A stretch of 27,633 nucleotides of DNA, taken from RGIG5327 sp045612485 (lineage in GTDB: Bacteria > Verrucomicrobiota > Lentisphaeria > Victivallales > UBA1829). The stretch lies in NCBI GenBank assembly GCA_045612485.1, contig JAZKZE010000011.1, positions 1 to 27,633 on the forward strand, given 5' to 3'. A program made the translations under genes and the position numbers. Shown piece by piece: positions 1 to 8,083 of this stretch. How positions within the stretch are numbered: the stretch's first letter is position 1; each line of letters opens with the position of its first letter. The notes under the pieces were generated by a model that worked only from the letters and a program-made list of their open reading frames with translations, did no database searches and was not told the origin of the DNA.

Positions 1-116
1 TATACTATACACCTTTTTTCCGCTTTTTTCTTCTTTTTTTCAGGGAATTTTTCATCTTTTTTACTGCAGTTTCAAGGGCAGCAGTGAAAAAAAACATTTT
101 TTTTACAAAAACGGGG

Positions 117-144
117 TTGTTTTTATCGGGGGGAGAGGTAAAGT
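117..144 (+). promoter_or_regulatory. Weak candidate sigma-70 promoter for the first operon
   Basis: TTGTTT (117-122) and TAAAGT (139-144) are separated by 16 bases, about 65 bases ahead of the HlyD-like gene. Both boxes are imperfect and the flanking sequence is rich in A and T runs, so a chance match is possible. The true promoter could lie upstream of the window. Confidence 0.3.
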
Positions 145-209
145 AAAGGAGTGCAAATTTATCGCACATTCCGTAAAAATACATAAACAACATGGAGCCG
201 GGATTTTTT

Positions 210-1463
210 ATGAGCAGGGCGGGAAACAGTTTTTCTGAACAGAAACACAAAGCGGGTGCCAGCGGTATCCGTTCAAAGATGAAACTTATGCTGATCCTGA
301 CAGCCATCGGCGGTTCAGCATTGCTTATTGCTGCGATCGCTATGGTCCTTATTGAGATCGAAGATACCATCTTTGCCAGGGGCAGTATCGTGCCGGAGCA
401 TACCTATGAGATCGTGGGTCATCTGGATGCACAGGTGACCAAATTCAATTTCCGTACAGGAGAGGATGTGAAAGTCGGCGACGTCATTGCCGAACTGGAT
501 ACCCGTTCCTACGAGGCTTCCGCTATTGCCGCTGAAGCGGCGATCCGGGAACTTACTGCTGAACTCAATCTCAAAAAGACGGAACTTGCCATTCTGGAAA
601 AAGAACCGCTTCCCAAAGATCTCTGGTATGCAGTTATGAATCATAAGGAAGCGTCCGAACGCTATAAACGCCTTGCCGCCAGACTGGACAGATCCAAAAA
701 ACTCCAGCTGGTCAGTGCCATTTCCCTTATGGAGTTTGAGAAGGTGGAACTGGAAGCCATTGCCGGGGAAGGGGAACTTTCCCGTATGAAAAAGAATCTT
801 CAGATCGTGGAAAGCGGTCTGGGAAAACTTTATATCACCAAAGCAAAACGGGAACTGGCTCTTGTGGAAGCCAAACTTGCCGGAAAGAAGGCTGAACTGG
901 AATTTCTCAATAAATGTATCCGGGACTGCCGTCTTGTGGCTCCTGCGGACGGAAGACTTGTACTGCTTCCTTCCAAGAATTCCTGGTATGTCTCCCGGGG
1001 AAAAGTAGCCGCCATTATTGCCGCAGGCGATGAGATCCGGGCAAGATGCAAAGTGGAAGCCAATGTGGTAAGAAAGGTCAAGCCCGGACAGCTTGTAAGA
1101 GTCACCAGCGATGTTTACAACCGTCTCCAGTACGGGGAATTTCTCGGAAAAGTCCGCTGGATAAGCGATGTGCCGGATGACGGGGACCCCAACAATATCC
1201 GGTATGTGGTGGAAGTGGATCTTGATCCGGAAGGGTTCCAGCTGAAATTCGGTTCCGGTGTGGAAGTTGCCATCATTACCGGCAAACAGCCTGCCATGTT
1301 CTCCCTCCTGAACCTTACAAGGGAAGATGCGGAAGATGAAATCCTCCGCAGAAGAAAACTTTCTCCCTTTTCCCCCGCAAGAAACGCTGTGAAAAAGAGC
1401 AGCCCTTCTGATAAAAAAGATGTATCCAAAGTTCAGCTGAATACTCCGGAAAAAGGTAAATAA
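210..1463 (+). CDS. HlyD-family membrane fusion (periplasmic adaptor) protein
   Basis: Inner-membrane-anchored adaptor of the HlyD/AcrA type, which bridges an inner-membrane exporter to the outer membrane. One N-terminal membrane segment (about residues 25-48) is followed by a half-lipoyl segment (IVGHLDAQVTKFNFRTGEDV, then VGDVIAELD), a long Leu/Glu/Lys-rich hairpin coiled coil (about 105-235), the second lipoyl half (RLVAPADGRLVLLPS) and a beta-barrel region ending in VEVAIITGKQP. The C-terminus is a charged Lys/Ser/Pro tail. I chose the ATG at 210 because GGAG (194-197) lies 12 bases ahead; the in-frame ATG at 192 has no visible ribosome site. The next gene starts 35 bases downstream. No ABC or RND partner follows, so the exporter must be upstream or elsewhere. 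The family is clear; the cargo is unknown. Confidence 0.85.
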   Translation: MSRAGNSFSEQKHKAGASGIRSKMKLMLILTAIGGSALLIAAIAMVLIEIEDTIFARGSIVPEHTYEIVGHLDAQVTKFNFRTGEDVKVGDVIAELDTRSYEASAIAAEAAIRELTAELNLKKTELAILEKEPLPKDLWYAVMNHKEASERYKRLAARLDRSKKLQLVSAISLMEFEKVELEAIAGEGELSRMKKNLQIVESGLGKLYITKAKRELALVEAKLAGKKAELEFLNKCIRDCRLVAPADGRLVLLPSKNSWYVSRGKVAAIIAAGDEIRARCKVEANVVRKVKPGQLVRVTSDVYNRLQYGEFLGKVRWISDVPDDGDPNNIRYVVEVDLDPEGFQLKFGSGVEVAIITGKQPAMFSLLNLTREDAEDEILRRRKLSPFSPARNAVKKSSPSDKKDVSKVQLNTPEKGK

Positions 1464-1498
1464 AATCTTCAACAGAAAGACGTTGGTGGAAAATCAAA

Positions 1499-3712
1499 AT
1501 GAATAGACGGATTTTTTTTGTTCTTTGCAGAAAAAATAAATACAGACTTCAATATTGTGTATTATTGCTGCTCTTTCTCTCTCTTCTTTTTGCCGTATCC
1601 TGCCGTACTGTGCCGGAACTTGCCGATGGCAAAGGTGAGGAAAAAGGGAAGATCTGGAATGCCAGCGAGATCTCAAGAGAACTCAACGGGACAGACCCTA
1701 TTGAGCCGTTCAACCGTTCCATGATGGCTTGTACCGATTTTCTTATGCATTACCTTGTCCGTCCTGTTGGCTATATTTACGGATCCATTCTGCCGCTGGA
1801 AGTCATCAAACGCATAGATTATGCTTCCGACAATCTGGCATTTCCCACAAGGATGTTCAGCTGTTTCCTTCAGGGGCAGTTCAAAGGCGGCGGCGTGGAG
1901 TTCCTCCGTTTTCTCACCAATTCCACCATCGGGATCGCCGGGTTCTTTGATCCGGCGGATGCCTGGTTCGGGCTGGAAAGACGCAATGAGGATTTCGGAC
2001 AGACTTTCGGGTATTGGAATATCGGTCCCGGCTTCTATCTTGTGCTGCCTTTTTCTGTAACAAACAATGTCCGGGATAATGTGGGGCTGCTCTTTGATAA
2101 AGCCTCTGACGCCAAAACCTATATTCCTTATATGGGATATGTCACTACTTTGAACAGTTTTGTGAACTCCTATGATTCTTACGATTCCATGACGGAAAAC
2201 TCCTATGATGCCTATGACAACGCCAAGGTCATTTTAAGTTTGATGCGGTATGCCCATGTGGAGAATTTTCATCATAAATTGCAGGTCCCCAAGGACTCCG
2301 CTTTCGGTAAAGCGGATATTCCCAATGGACCATTTGCCGGAAATGTGATCCGTGTTTCTGAAAAATACGGAGCCCAGAATCCTCTTATCGATACCTTGAA
2401 AGGGATGTTTTTCCAGGTGCGTAAAAATAACGCCGGGTGGTGGATCAAAACTTCTTTCTGGAATACAGACTTCATCCCCATGGTGGAAACGGAGAAAGTT
2501 ATTCTTTCCGGCAGTAAGGAAAAAGATGATATGAAGGAAATGAGGTACCAGATCTGGCTTCAGGAGGATAAAAAAGCTCCTCTTGTAGTATTGCTGCCCG
2601 GTGCGGGTGGGCATTATAAAGCGGGTATGCTCCGTGCCATGGCGGAACTTTTCTATGAAAGAAACTGTTCTGTGGCTGTTATGGCAAACAGTCTGAATCC
2701 TCTCTTTTTTGTTCCAGCCTCCCTGGGACTGCCCGGTGACGTGAAACGGGATACCCTTGCTGTAAGAAATGCTCTGGAAAAAGTGCTTTCCCATGCAAAG
2801 AAAACTTATGGACTTGCCCCGGAAAAGACCATTTGTGCCGGATACTCCCTGGGTGGACTCCATACACTCCACCTTGCCGCACTGGAGGAAAAGAACTCCA
2901 ATAAACTTTCCATTGATGAATTTATTGCTGTAAATCCCCCTGCCGATCTTCTGTATGCCTTGAAAAAAATGGATTCTCTCTGCCGGATCCCGGAAAATAT
3001 GACTAAAAAGGAATTTTTTGAAATGGCAGGGGATGGCGCCATGAAACTTTATATGGTCATGACCGGAAGAACCGCCCCCTTTGCCCTTCTCAAACCCAGA
3101 CCCAAAAAAGATTCTGCGGAAGTAAAGAAAGTAAAAGAGGGGAAAATCGTCCCTGCAAAACAGACTGGGGAAGAGGTGAAAGCATCCCCCTTCTATCTGC
3201 CCCTTTCTCCGGAACAGGCAGGCTGGATCTCCGGAATGTATATGAAAATGGGCTTGCGGGAACTTCTGCTTGCCGCACAGAAAAATGCTCCGCAGAACGC
3301 TCCTTTCCTGAAAACAGAATATTCCTGGGGCAGCAGAACTGCCCTTTATGAAGAGATCGATTCCTATTCCTGGTACTCCTATGCGGAAAAAATCCTGCTT
3401 CCATATCTGCAGAAAGAGGAAAAATTTCTGACGATGGAAGAATTGGGAAAACGGGCATCTCTTTACAGTATTGCAAAAGTCCTTGCGGAAAATCCCCGGG
3501 TGAAAGTATTGCACAATCTGGATGATCCCCTTTTGAGAAAAGAGGATATCCTTTTCCTGGACAGAACGCTGAAAAAACGGATTTTCTGGTTTGACTGCGG
3601 CGGACATCTTGGAAATATGTTTCTGCCGGACTTCCGGAAAGTGCTTCTTGAGTCTGTCCCGGTGAAAACCGTAACGAATACAGCGGCAGACGATACTGCC
3701 GTAAAAAAATAA
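1499..3712 (+). CDS. MlaA (VacJ)-family lipoprotein fused to an alpha/beta hydrolase
   Basis: Two-domain lipoprotein of 737 residues. The N-terminal signal ends in a lipobox-like FAVSC with Cys35 as the lipidated residue. Residues about 66-260 are an MlaA/VacJ domain, recognised from DPIEPFNR, the RFLTNSTIGIAGFFDPAD block, DFGQTFGYW and YLVLPFSVTNNVRDNVG. MlaA sits in the outer membrane and removes phospholipids from its outer leaflet. MlaA proteins are usually about 250 residues; here a second domain (about 350-730) follows in the same frame. It has the oxyanion strand VVLLPGAGG, nucleophile elbow GYSLGG (Ser450), a candidate acid at Asp675/676 and GGHLG with His703, a complete-looking alpha/beta-hydrolase triad. 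A Lys-rich insert lies near 530-565. A phospholipase or esterase role is inference. GGTGG precedes the start, and 29 bases separate it from the transporter gene. Confidence 0.87.
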   Translation: MNRRIFFVLCRKNKYRLQYCVLLLLFLSLLFAVSCRTVPELADGKGEEKGKIWNASEISRELNGTDPIEPFNRSMMACTDFLMHYLVRPVGYIYGSILPLEVIKRIDYASDNLAFPTRMFSCFLQGQFKGGGVEFLRFLTNSTIGIAGFFDPADAWFGLERRNEDFGQTFGYWNIGPGFYLVLPFSVTNNVRDNVGLLFDKASDAKTYIPYMGYVTTLNSFVNSYDSYDSMTENSYDAYDNAKVILSLMRYAHVENFHHKLQVPKDSAFGKADIPNGPFAGNVIRVSEKYGAQNPLIDTLKGMFFQVRKNNAGWWIKTSFWNTDFIPMVETEKVILSGSKEKDDMKEMRYQIWLQEDKKAPLVVLLPGAGGHYKAGMLRAMAELFYERNCSVAVMANSLNPLFFVPASLGLPGDVKRDTLAVRNALEKVLSHAKKTYGLAPEKTICAGYSLGGLHTLHLAALEEKNSNKLSIDEFIAVNPPADLLYALKKMDSLCRIPENMTKKEFFEMAGDGAMKLYMVMTGRTAPFALLKPRPKKDSAEVKKVKEGKIVPAKQTGEEVKASPFYLPLSPEQAGWISGMYMKMGLRELLLAAQKNAPQNAPFLKTEYSWGSRTALYEEIDSYSWYSYAEKILLPYLQKEEKFLTMEELGKRASLYSIAKVLAENPRVKVLHNLDDPLLRKEDILFLDRTLKKRIFWFDCGGHLGNMFLPDFRKVLLESVPVKTVTNTAADDTAVKK

Positions 3713-3741
3713 CCAACCCGATGTTGAGAGAAAGATAGATC

Positions 3742-5022
3742 ATGGAAATCCAATCCGTAAATATTGTACGCAGAAAAAAGTTTCTGATCCTCTGTTTTGC
3801 CACGCTTCTCATGTTTTTTACAAGTATGAACAAAGTTCTTGTGCCGGGAGCCGTTTTCTCCGATATGCAGAGTTCTCTGGGTGTTTCCGGAGGGGAACTT
3901 GCTGCAATGGGTTCCGCCTTTATGTATTGTTATGCGTTAAGTCAGCTTGTACTGGGATTGCTGTGTCATAAGTTCGGCGGTGTACGTATATTGCTCATAG
4001 GCGGCACGCTTTTTACTGCCGGAAGTATTATTTTCCCCTTTCTGCGGGAACCAGTTCTCCTTATTGCCGTAAGAGGGATCACCGGGATCGGTGCCGGAAC
4101 TGTTTTTATTGCCCTTGCCAAACTTATCGCCGACCTTTTTCCGAAAAAGTTTTCCGCTGTTCTGGGGATAACCCTTTTTATCGGATATCTGGGACCGGTT
4201 GCCGGTGGACTGCCTTTTGTGACTTTTGTCAAGAAAGTCGGTTGGGATAAAGCCTTCCTTTCCATTGGCGTTATCATTGTCCTTGCCATGCTTACCATTA
4301 TTGTTCTTTCTCCCGGCACATTGAAGAAGATCCGGGGCGGCGAATCCATTATCTCCCCTCTCTTCCTGATCCTGAAAAATCATTATTCCAACTGTTTGAG
4401 CGTATCCAGCATGATTATTTTCGGTGCCCATTATATGATCCTTTCCACCATCGGTTTGAAAGCTCTGGAGGATTATGCCCATTTCAGTCATACTTCCGCT
4501 TCATTGTGGATGTCCACCCTTTCCGGGATCATTGCCGCACTGAACCTGGGGGCAGGGCTTATTCTTGCACTTTTCAGACACAAAAGACACCGTATCCTTG
4601 TTACTGCCTCCCTTCTGTGTCTTGCTGGCGGGATCGCCGGGATCCTTGTATTCGGACTTAAACTTCCCGGAGTGCTTACTCCCTGCGTATTCATTCTTCT
4701 TGCCCTGCCAGCCGGATGTTTCCCCCTGTACGGCACTTATTCAAAAGAACTGAATCCCCCGGAACATGTGGGATTATCTGTTGCCATGCTGAACTTTTTT
4801 GCCTTTGTGGGGATCGCCATCGGGGGAACTGCTGCGGGAATGGTGCTTTCAAAGTATGAAACAAATGAGATCATACGGAAAATTGCCGGAAGTGTGGGGG
4901 AAGTTATCCATTATCCTGCGGAAGCCTACCGGGATATTTTTATTGTGATAACATCTTTTGCCGTTATCGGGGTAATATGTGCGTTTTTTGTACCGGAAAC
5001 GTATAAAGAGGAAGGAAAATGA
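3742..5022 (+). CDS. MFS transporter
   Basis: A 426-residue, very hydrophobic protein with about twelve membrane helices, the normal length for the major facilitator superfamily. The loop after helix 2 reads CHKFGGVRILLIGG, matching the family motif G-x3-D-x-x-G-R-[RK] in position and character, though the Asp is replaced. The fourth/fifth helix region (RGITGIGAGTVFIALAKLIADLFPKK) is typical of anion/organic-acid-like MFS members. It starts 29 bases after the MlaA-hydrolase gene, and the acetyltransferase gene begins 9 bases after its stop, so co-transcription is likely. The substrate cannot be read from the sequence. Confidence 0.85.
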   Translation: MEIQSVNIVRRKKFLILCFATLLMFFTSMNKVLVPGAVFSDMQSSLGVSGGELAAMGSAFMYCYALSQLVLGLLCHKFGGVRILLIGGTLFTAGSIIFPFLREPVLLIAVRGITGIGAGTVFIALAKLIADLFPKKFSAVLGITLFIGYLGPVAGGLPFVTFVKKVGWDKAFLSIGVIIVLAMLTIIVLSPGTLKKIRGGESIISPLFLILKNHYSNCLSVSSMIIFGAHYMILSTIGLKALEDYAHFSHTSASLWMSTLSGIIAALNLGAGLILALFRHKRHRILVTASLLCLAGGIAGILVFGLKLPGVLTPCVFILLALPAGCFPLYGTYSKELNPPEHVGLSVAMLNFFAFVGIAIGGTAAGMVLSKYETNEIIRKIAGSVGEVIHYPAEAYRDIFIVITSFAVIGVICAFFVPETYKEEGK

Positions 5023-5031
5023 GAAGAGCTT

Positions 5032-5886
5032 ATGGAAGATGACATCAGATATATCATTGCAAAAGAGCCGCAGGGAATGCTTTCTCTTGCCGGACATGCC
5101 GGATGGAATCAGACTCTGGAAGACTGCCGTATGGTGACTTCTTCGGATAACTCCCTTGCAGTTTATGCCCTTGCCGGGGAAAACGTTATCGGCTGTGCCG
5201 GTTGTTTCATCTTCGGCGGGAATACTCTGGGGCATATCAATATGGTAGTGACACATCAGGATTACCGGGGACAGGGGATCGCCAAAAATATGGTGCGTAT
5301 GCTTATGGAGAAAGCCGCCTGCCGTACATACAGACTTTATGCCACGCAATCCGGAGGATATGTTTATACAAAACTTGGTTTCAAACCGCTTCTGGGACAG
5401 AAAAAATATTTTGCTTCCGCCGCATTGTTTCCTGCATTGGAAAAATTGCCGGAAGGGATCTTTCCTGTAACCGAAAAAGATCTGGATGAACTGTATGCGC
5501 TGGATGAGGAGGTATTCGGATTTCGCAGGGAGAATATCATGGAATATCTTTTCCGGAGTCACAGGGAACTTGCCTTCTGTTACAGGAATGAAAAGGGGAA
5601 TATGGATGCTTTCACCCTGGGAAGGATCGGGCCTGCGGCAAGAAATATCATGTGCAGTGCAAGAGTATCTGCTTCCGGGGAGAAACTCTTTTTCTATTCC
5701 TGTTCATTAAAAACTTCTGCTGAAAAATTGCAGACTATGATCTACGATAATCAGGAATGTTTCCGTAATAAACTTCTGGAAAGAGGTTTTGTGGAAGGTA
5801 CCAATATGAATTTAATGGATTGCGGAAGAGATTTTCCTCTTCCCGGTCTCTCCTGTTACGGCATTGCCGGCGGGGAATTCGGATAA
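5032..5886 (+). CDS. GNAT-family N-acetyltransferase
   Basis: A 284-residue protein. The first half is a GNAT domain: HINMVVTHQDYRGQGIAKNM carries the acetyl-CoA pyrophosphate-binding motif A (R79-G-Q-G-I-A84), followed by a helix and by YATQSGGYVYTKLGFKP, the usual motif B ending in GF. The second half (about 140-284) has further alternating strands and helices (DLDELYALDEEVFGFRRENIMEYLF) that resemble the start of a second, degenerate GNAT fold. A tandem-GNAT layout is therefore likely. The acceptor substrate is unknown. The start lies 9 bases after the transporter stop, with a purine-rich ribosome site overlapping that stop. Confidence 0.85.
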   Translation: MEDDIRYIIAKEPQGMLSLAGHAGWNQTLEDCRMVTSSDNSLAVYALAGENVIGCAGCFIFGGNTLGHINMVVTHQDYRGQGIAKNMVRMLMEKAACRTYRLYATQSGGYVYTKLGFKPLLGQKKYFASAALFPALEKLPEGIFPVTEKDLDELYALDEEVFGFRRENIMEYLFRSHRELAFCYRNEKGNMDAFTLGRIGPAARNIMCSARVSASGEKLFFYSCSLKTSAEKLQTMIYDNQECFRNKLLERGFVEGTNMNLMDCGRDFPLPGLSCYGIAGGEFG

Positions 5887-5929
5887 AACGCTGAAGAAAG
5901 CATAAAAATCAGACAGAAGGAATCCGGAG

Positions 5930-8023
5930 ATGAGAAATTCATTTTTAAGGATCGTTGCAAGCACTTTTGAAGGGATGCATCCCGTTCTTATTCCCCTTTT
6001 TGCTCTTTTATGCGGGTGCTGTGCAAGAGGGTGGTATCTTTATGAACTTTCCCAGCTGCCTGTGGGCAGTGTGATCGTCGGGCCTGATGTAGCGGAATAT
6101 TATTCCTGGGCATGCCGGATCCTTGCCGGGGAAGTTCTGCCGGATTCCCTGCCGATCCATGCTCCCTGTTATGCTTATTTTCTGGCACTGCTTGCTACAT
6201 TCTGTTCCCATCAGGTATTGGAGATGCGGTTCCTGCAATCCATTATTATGATGTGTCTTACAGTTTTTCCGGTTTATTATTCATTGCGTATTATTTATTT
6301 TGCTCCGGAAAACCAGACCACCGACCGTCCCTGGACGATGCGTTTCATTCCCTTTATTTCCACATGGATACTGGCACTTTATCCTCCCCTTATCGTATAT
6401 CAGGCAGATTTCTTTTCTGAAAACCTTCTCTGTGTGTTCCTTGCTTTTGCTGTATATTTTATGCTGCTTGCGGATAAAACAAAACTTCCCGGAAGGTTCG
6501 GATTTTTTGCCATTGCCGGGATTTTCTGTGCATTGGCAGTATTGACCCATCCATCCTGTGCGGTATTTGCAGTATTTGTATTTATTTACCTTCTGATCAG
6601 AGGGATACTTGGGAGGGGGCTTGTGAGCAGAAACCGGAAGATTTTTACCGCTTTTGCTTTTATTCTTCCTGTCATTCTGCTTACTTTCCTCTGGTCATAT
6701 CATGTAAGTAAACTTTCCGCCCGTCCGGTTTTCATTCAGGGAAACAGCGGATTCAATCTTTATCTGGGAAATTGTTCGGGGGCTACGGGAGCCTGTGATA
6801 TTCCCCCCGGAAAAGAGTGGTATGATATTCATGGGAAATTTGCCCGTGAGGCGGAAAAACAGGGAATGGGAGCTGATACTCTGTTTGTGAAAAAAGCGAT
6901 CGGGGAAAGTTTGAGAGATCCGGTGGAAAGTCTGGTAAGAACCGGGCGGAAAGTTCTGTATATCTTTTCTGCTTCGGAACTTTCCACATGGTCGGATATT
7001 ACGCCATTGAAAATTACTTCCTGCCATAAATATCTTTTTCACGGATCCTTTCTTTTCCTCTCCCTTACTGCGGCAATGGTCTTTTTTTCAAGACTTTTCA
7101 AAAGGAGATTTCTCCATGATATGCGGTATTTCATCCTTCTTGGCTCCAGCGTGATCCTTGCCCAGCTCCTTACTGTAAGTGCCGGACGCTACCGTATGGG
7201 ACTGCTGTTGGTTCTTGCGGCAATATCCAGTCTTCTTTTTGCCGCACCCGGAAGAACTTTCGGAAAATACTGGAAGGCGGGGACTGCTTTTGTTCTCTTT
7301 CTTGCTATTGGGATCGGGGGAATGGTTCTTGATATGAAAGCAAGGGGCAATGATCTGAAAGAATATTCACGCCTTCTGCTTGCAGAAGCATATCTGAAAA
7401 AAGGGGAAGTACGGCTTTGTGAGGAGGTGCTTCAACAGAAACCTTTGCATTATCATAAATTGGATGCCCAGTATTATGATCTTCTTGCCAAGGCAAAGAT
7501 CATGGAAAAGGAGTTTACCGGGGCAATAAAGATACTGGAAGAAGCATTGCAGAGAGAACCGCATGATTTTGCGCTTCTTATGAATTACGGAACACTTCTT
7601 CTGGAAATAAAAGAGTGGAAAAAGGCTAAAGATTTTTTTGATAAAGCCTCCCGTCTTCCCCATTCCCGCCGCAATATGACGGATCTGCAATATAATTACG
7701 GACTTCTTGCCCAGTACACCGGGAACTTTGCAGAGGCGGAACGCAGGTATCATGCTGTATTGCAGCTTGATCCATTGTACGCAAAGGCGTTGAATAATCT
7801 TGGGGTATTGCTTATCCGTGCGGGAGAAGCTCTCCAGGCAGAACTTTTTCTTTTACGGGCGTGCAATATGGAGGAAAAGAACGAACAGTACCTCCTGAAT
7901 CTTGCTGTTGCTCAGAAAATAGCAGGAAAACTTGCAGAAATGGAAAAATCCTGTCGCAGAGCATTGCTGCTGAATCCCCGGTCCAGGGCAAAAATGCTTT
8001 TGCAGGAAAGCAATATAAAGTAA
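5930..8023 (+). CDS. GT-C/PMT-like membrane glycosyltransferase with C-terminal TPR repeats
   Basis: A 697-residue fusion. Residues about 15-470 form a polytopic membrane region of about ten helices. Its first periplasmic loop contains GPDVAEYYSWACRIL, the acidic-plus-Tyr pattern of lipid-linked-sugar-using glycosyltransferases of the ArnT/PMT fold (GT39/GT83-like). A large loop (about 265-345) has FIQGNSGFNLYLGNCSGATG, also common in this group. Residues about 480-690 are soluble TPR units (for example AIKILEEALQREPHDFALLMNYG and AERRYHAVLQLDPLYAKALNNLG), probably for protein contacts. AAGG at 5917-5920 precedes the ATG by 9 bases. It is the last gene of its unit, before a hairpin at 8031. 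Donor and acceptor sugars are unknown. Confidence 0.78.
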   Translation: MRNSFLRIVASTFEGMHPVLIPLFALLCGCCARGWYLYELSQLPVGSVIVGPDVAEYYSWACRILAGEVLPDSLPIHAPCYAYFLALLATFCSHQVLEMRFLQSIIMMCLTVFPVYYSLRIIYFAPENQTTDRPWTMRFIPFISTWILALYPPLIVYQADFFSENLLCVFLAFAVYFMLLADKTKLPGRFGFFAIAGIFCALAVLTHPSCAVFAVFVFIYLLIRGILGRGLVSRNRKIFTAFAFILPVILLTFLWSYHVSKLSARPVFIQGNSGFNLYLGNCSGATGACDIPPGKEWYDIHGKFAREAEKQGMGADTLFVKKAIGESLRDPVESLVRTGRKVLYIFSASELSTWSDITPLKITSCHKYLFHGSFLFLSLTAAMVFFSRLFKRRFLHDMRYFILLGSSVILAQLLTVSAGRYRMGLLLVLAAISSLLFAAPGRTFGKYWKAGTAFVLFLAIGIGGMVLDMKARGNDLKEYSRLLLAEAYLKKGEVRLCEEVLQQKPLHYHKLDAQYYDLLAKAKIMEKEFTGAIKILEEALQREPHDFALLMNYGTLLLEIKEWKKAKDFFDKASRLPHSRRNMTDLQYNYGLLAQYTGNFAEAERRYHAVLQLDPLYAKALNNLGVLLIRAGEALQAELFLLRACNMEEKNEQYLLNLAVAQKIAGKLAEMEKSCRRALLLNPRSRAKMLLQESNIK

Positions 8024-8030
8024 GCGGAGG

Positions 8031-8072
8031 AAACGGAGGAAGAATTTATTTTTCACTCCGTTTATTTTATTT
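8031..8072 (+). terminator. Probable intrinsic terminator of the first operon
   Basis: AAACGGAG (8031-8038) pairs perfectly with CTCCGTTT (8056-8063), leaving a 17-base loop, and is followed by a T-rich tract (ATTTTATTT). It lies just after the glycosyltransferase stop, in the 60-base gap before the convergent tyrA gene. In the minus direction no T tract follows the stem, so it would stop plus-strand transcripts only. Confidence 0.55.
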
Positions 8073-8083
8073 CCGGTTGTTTT

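Noticed and set aside
58..105. Hairpin ACTGC...GCAGT flanked by T and A runs as a terminator of an upstream gene
   Set aside because: Only a 5-base G/C-containing stem, and the run directly after it on the plus strand is A, not T. No upstream gene is visible in the window to support it.
5..370. Minus-strand open frame of 121 codons at the window start
   Set aside because: It runs antisense to the start of the HlyD-like gene, has no ribosome site or family motif and ends in a low-complexity Lys/Arg run from the T-rich leader; a shadow frame.
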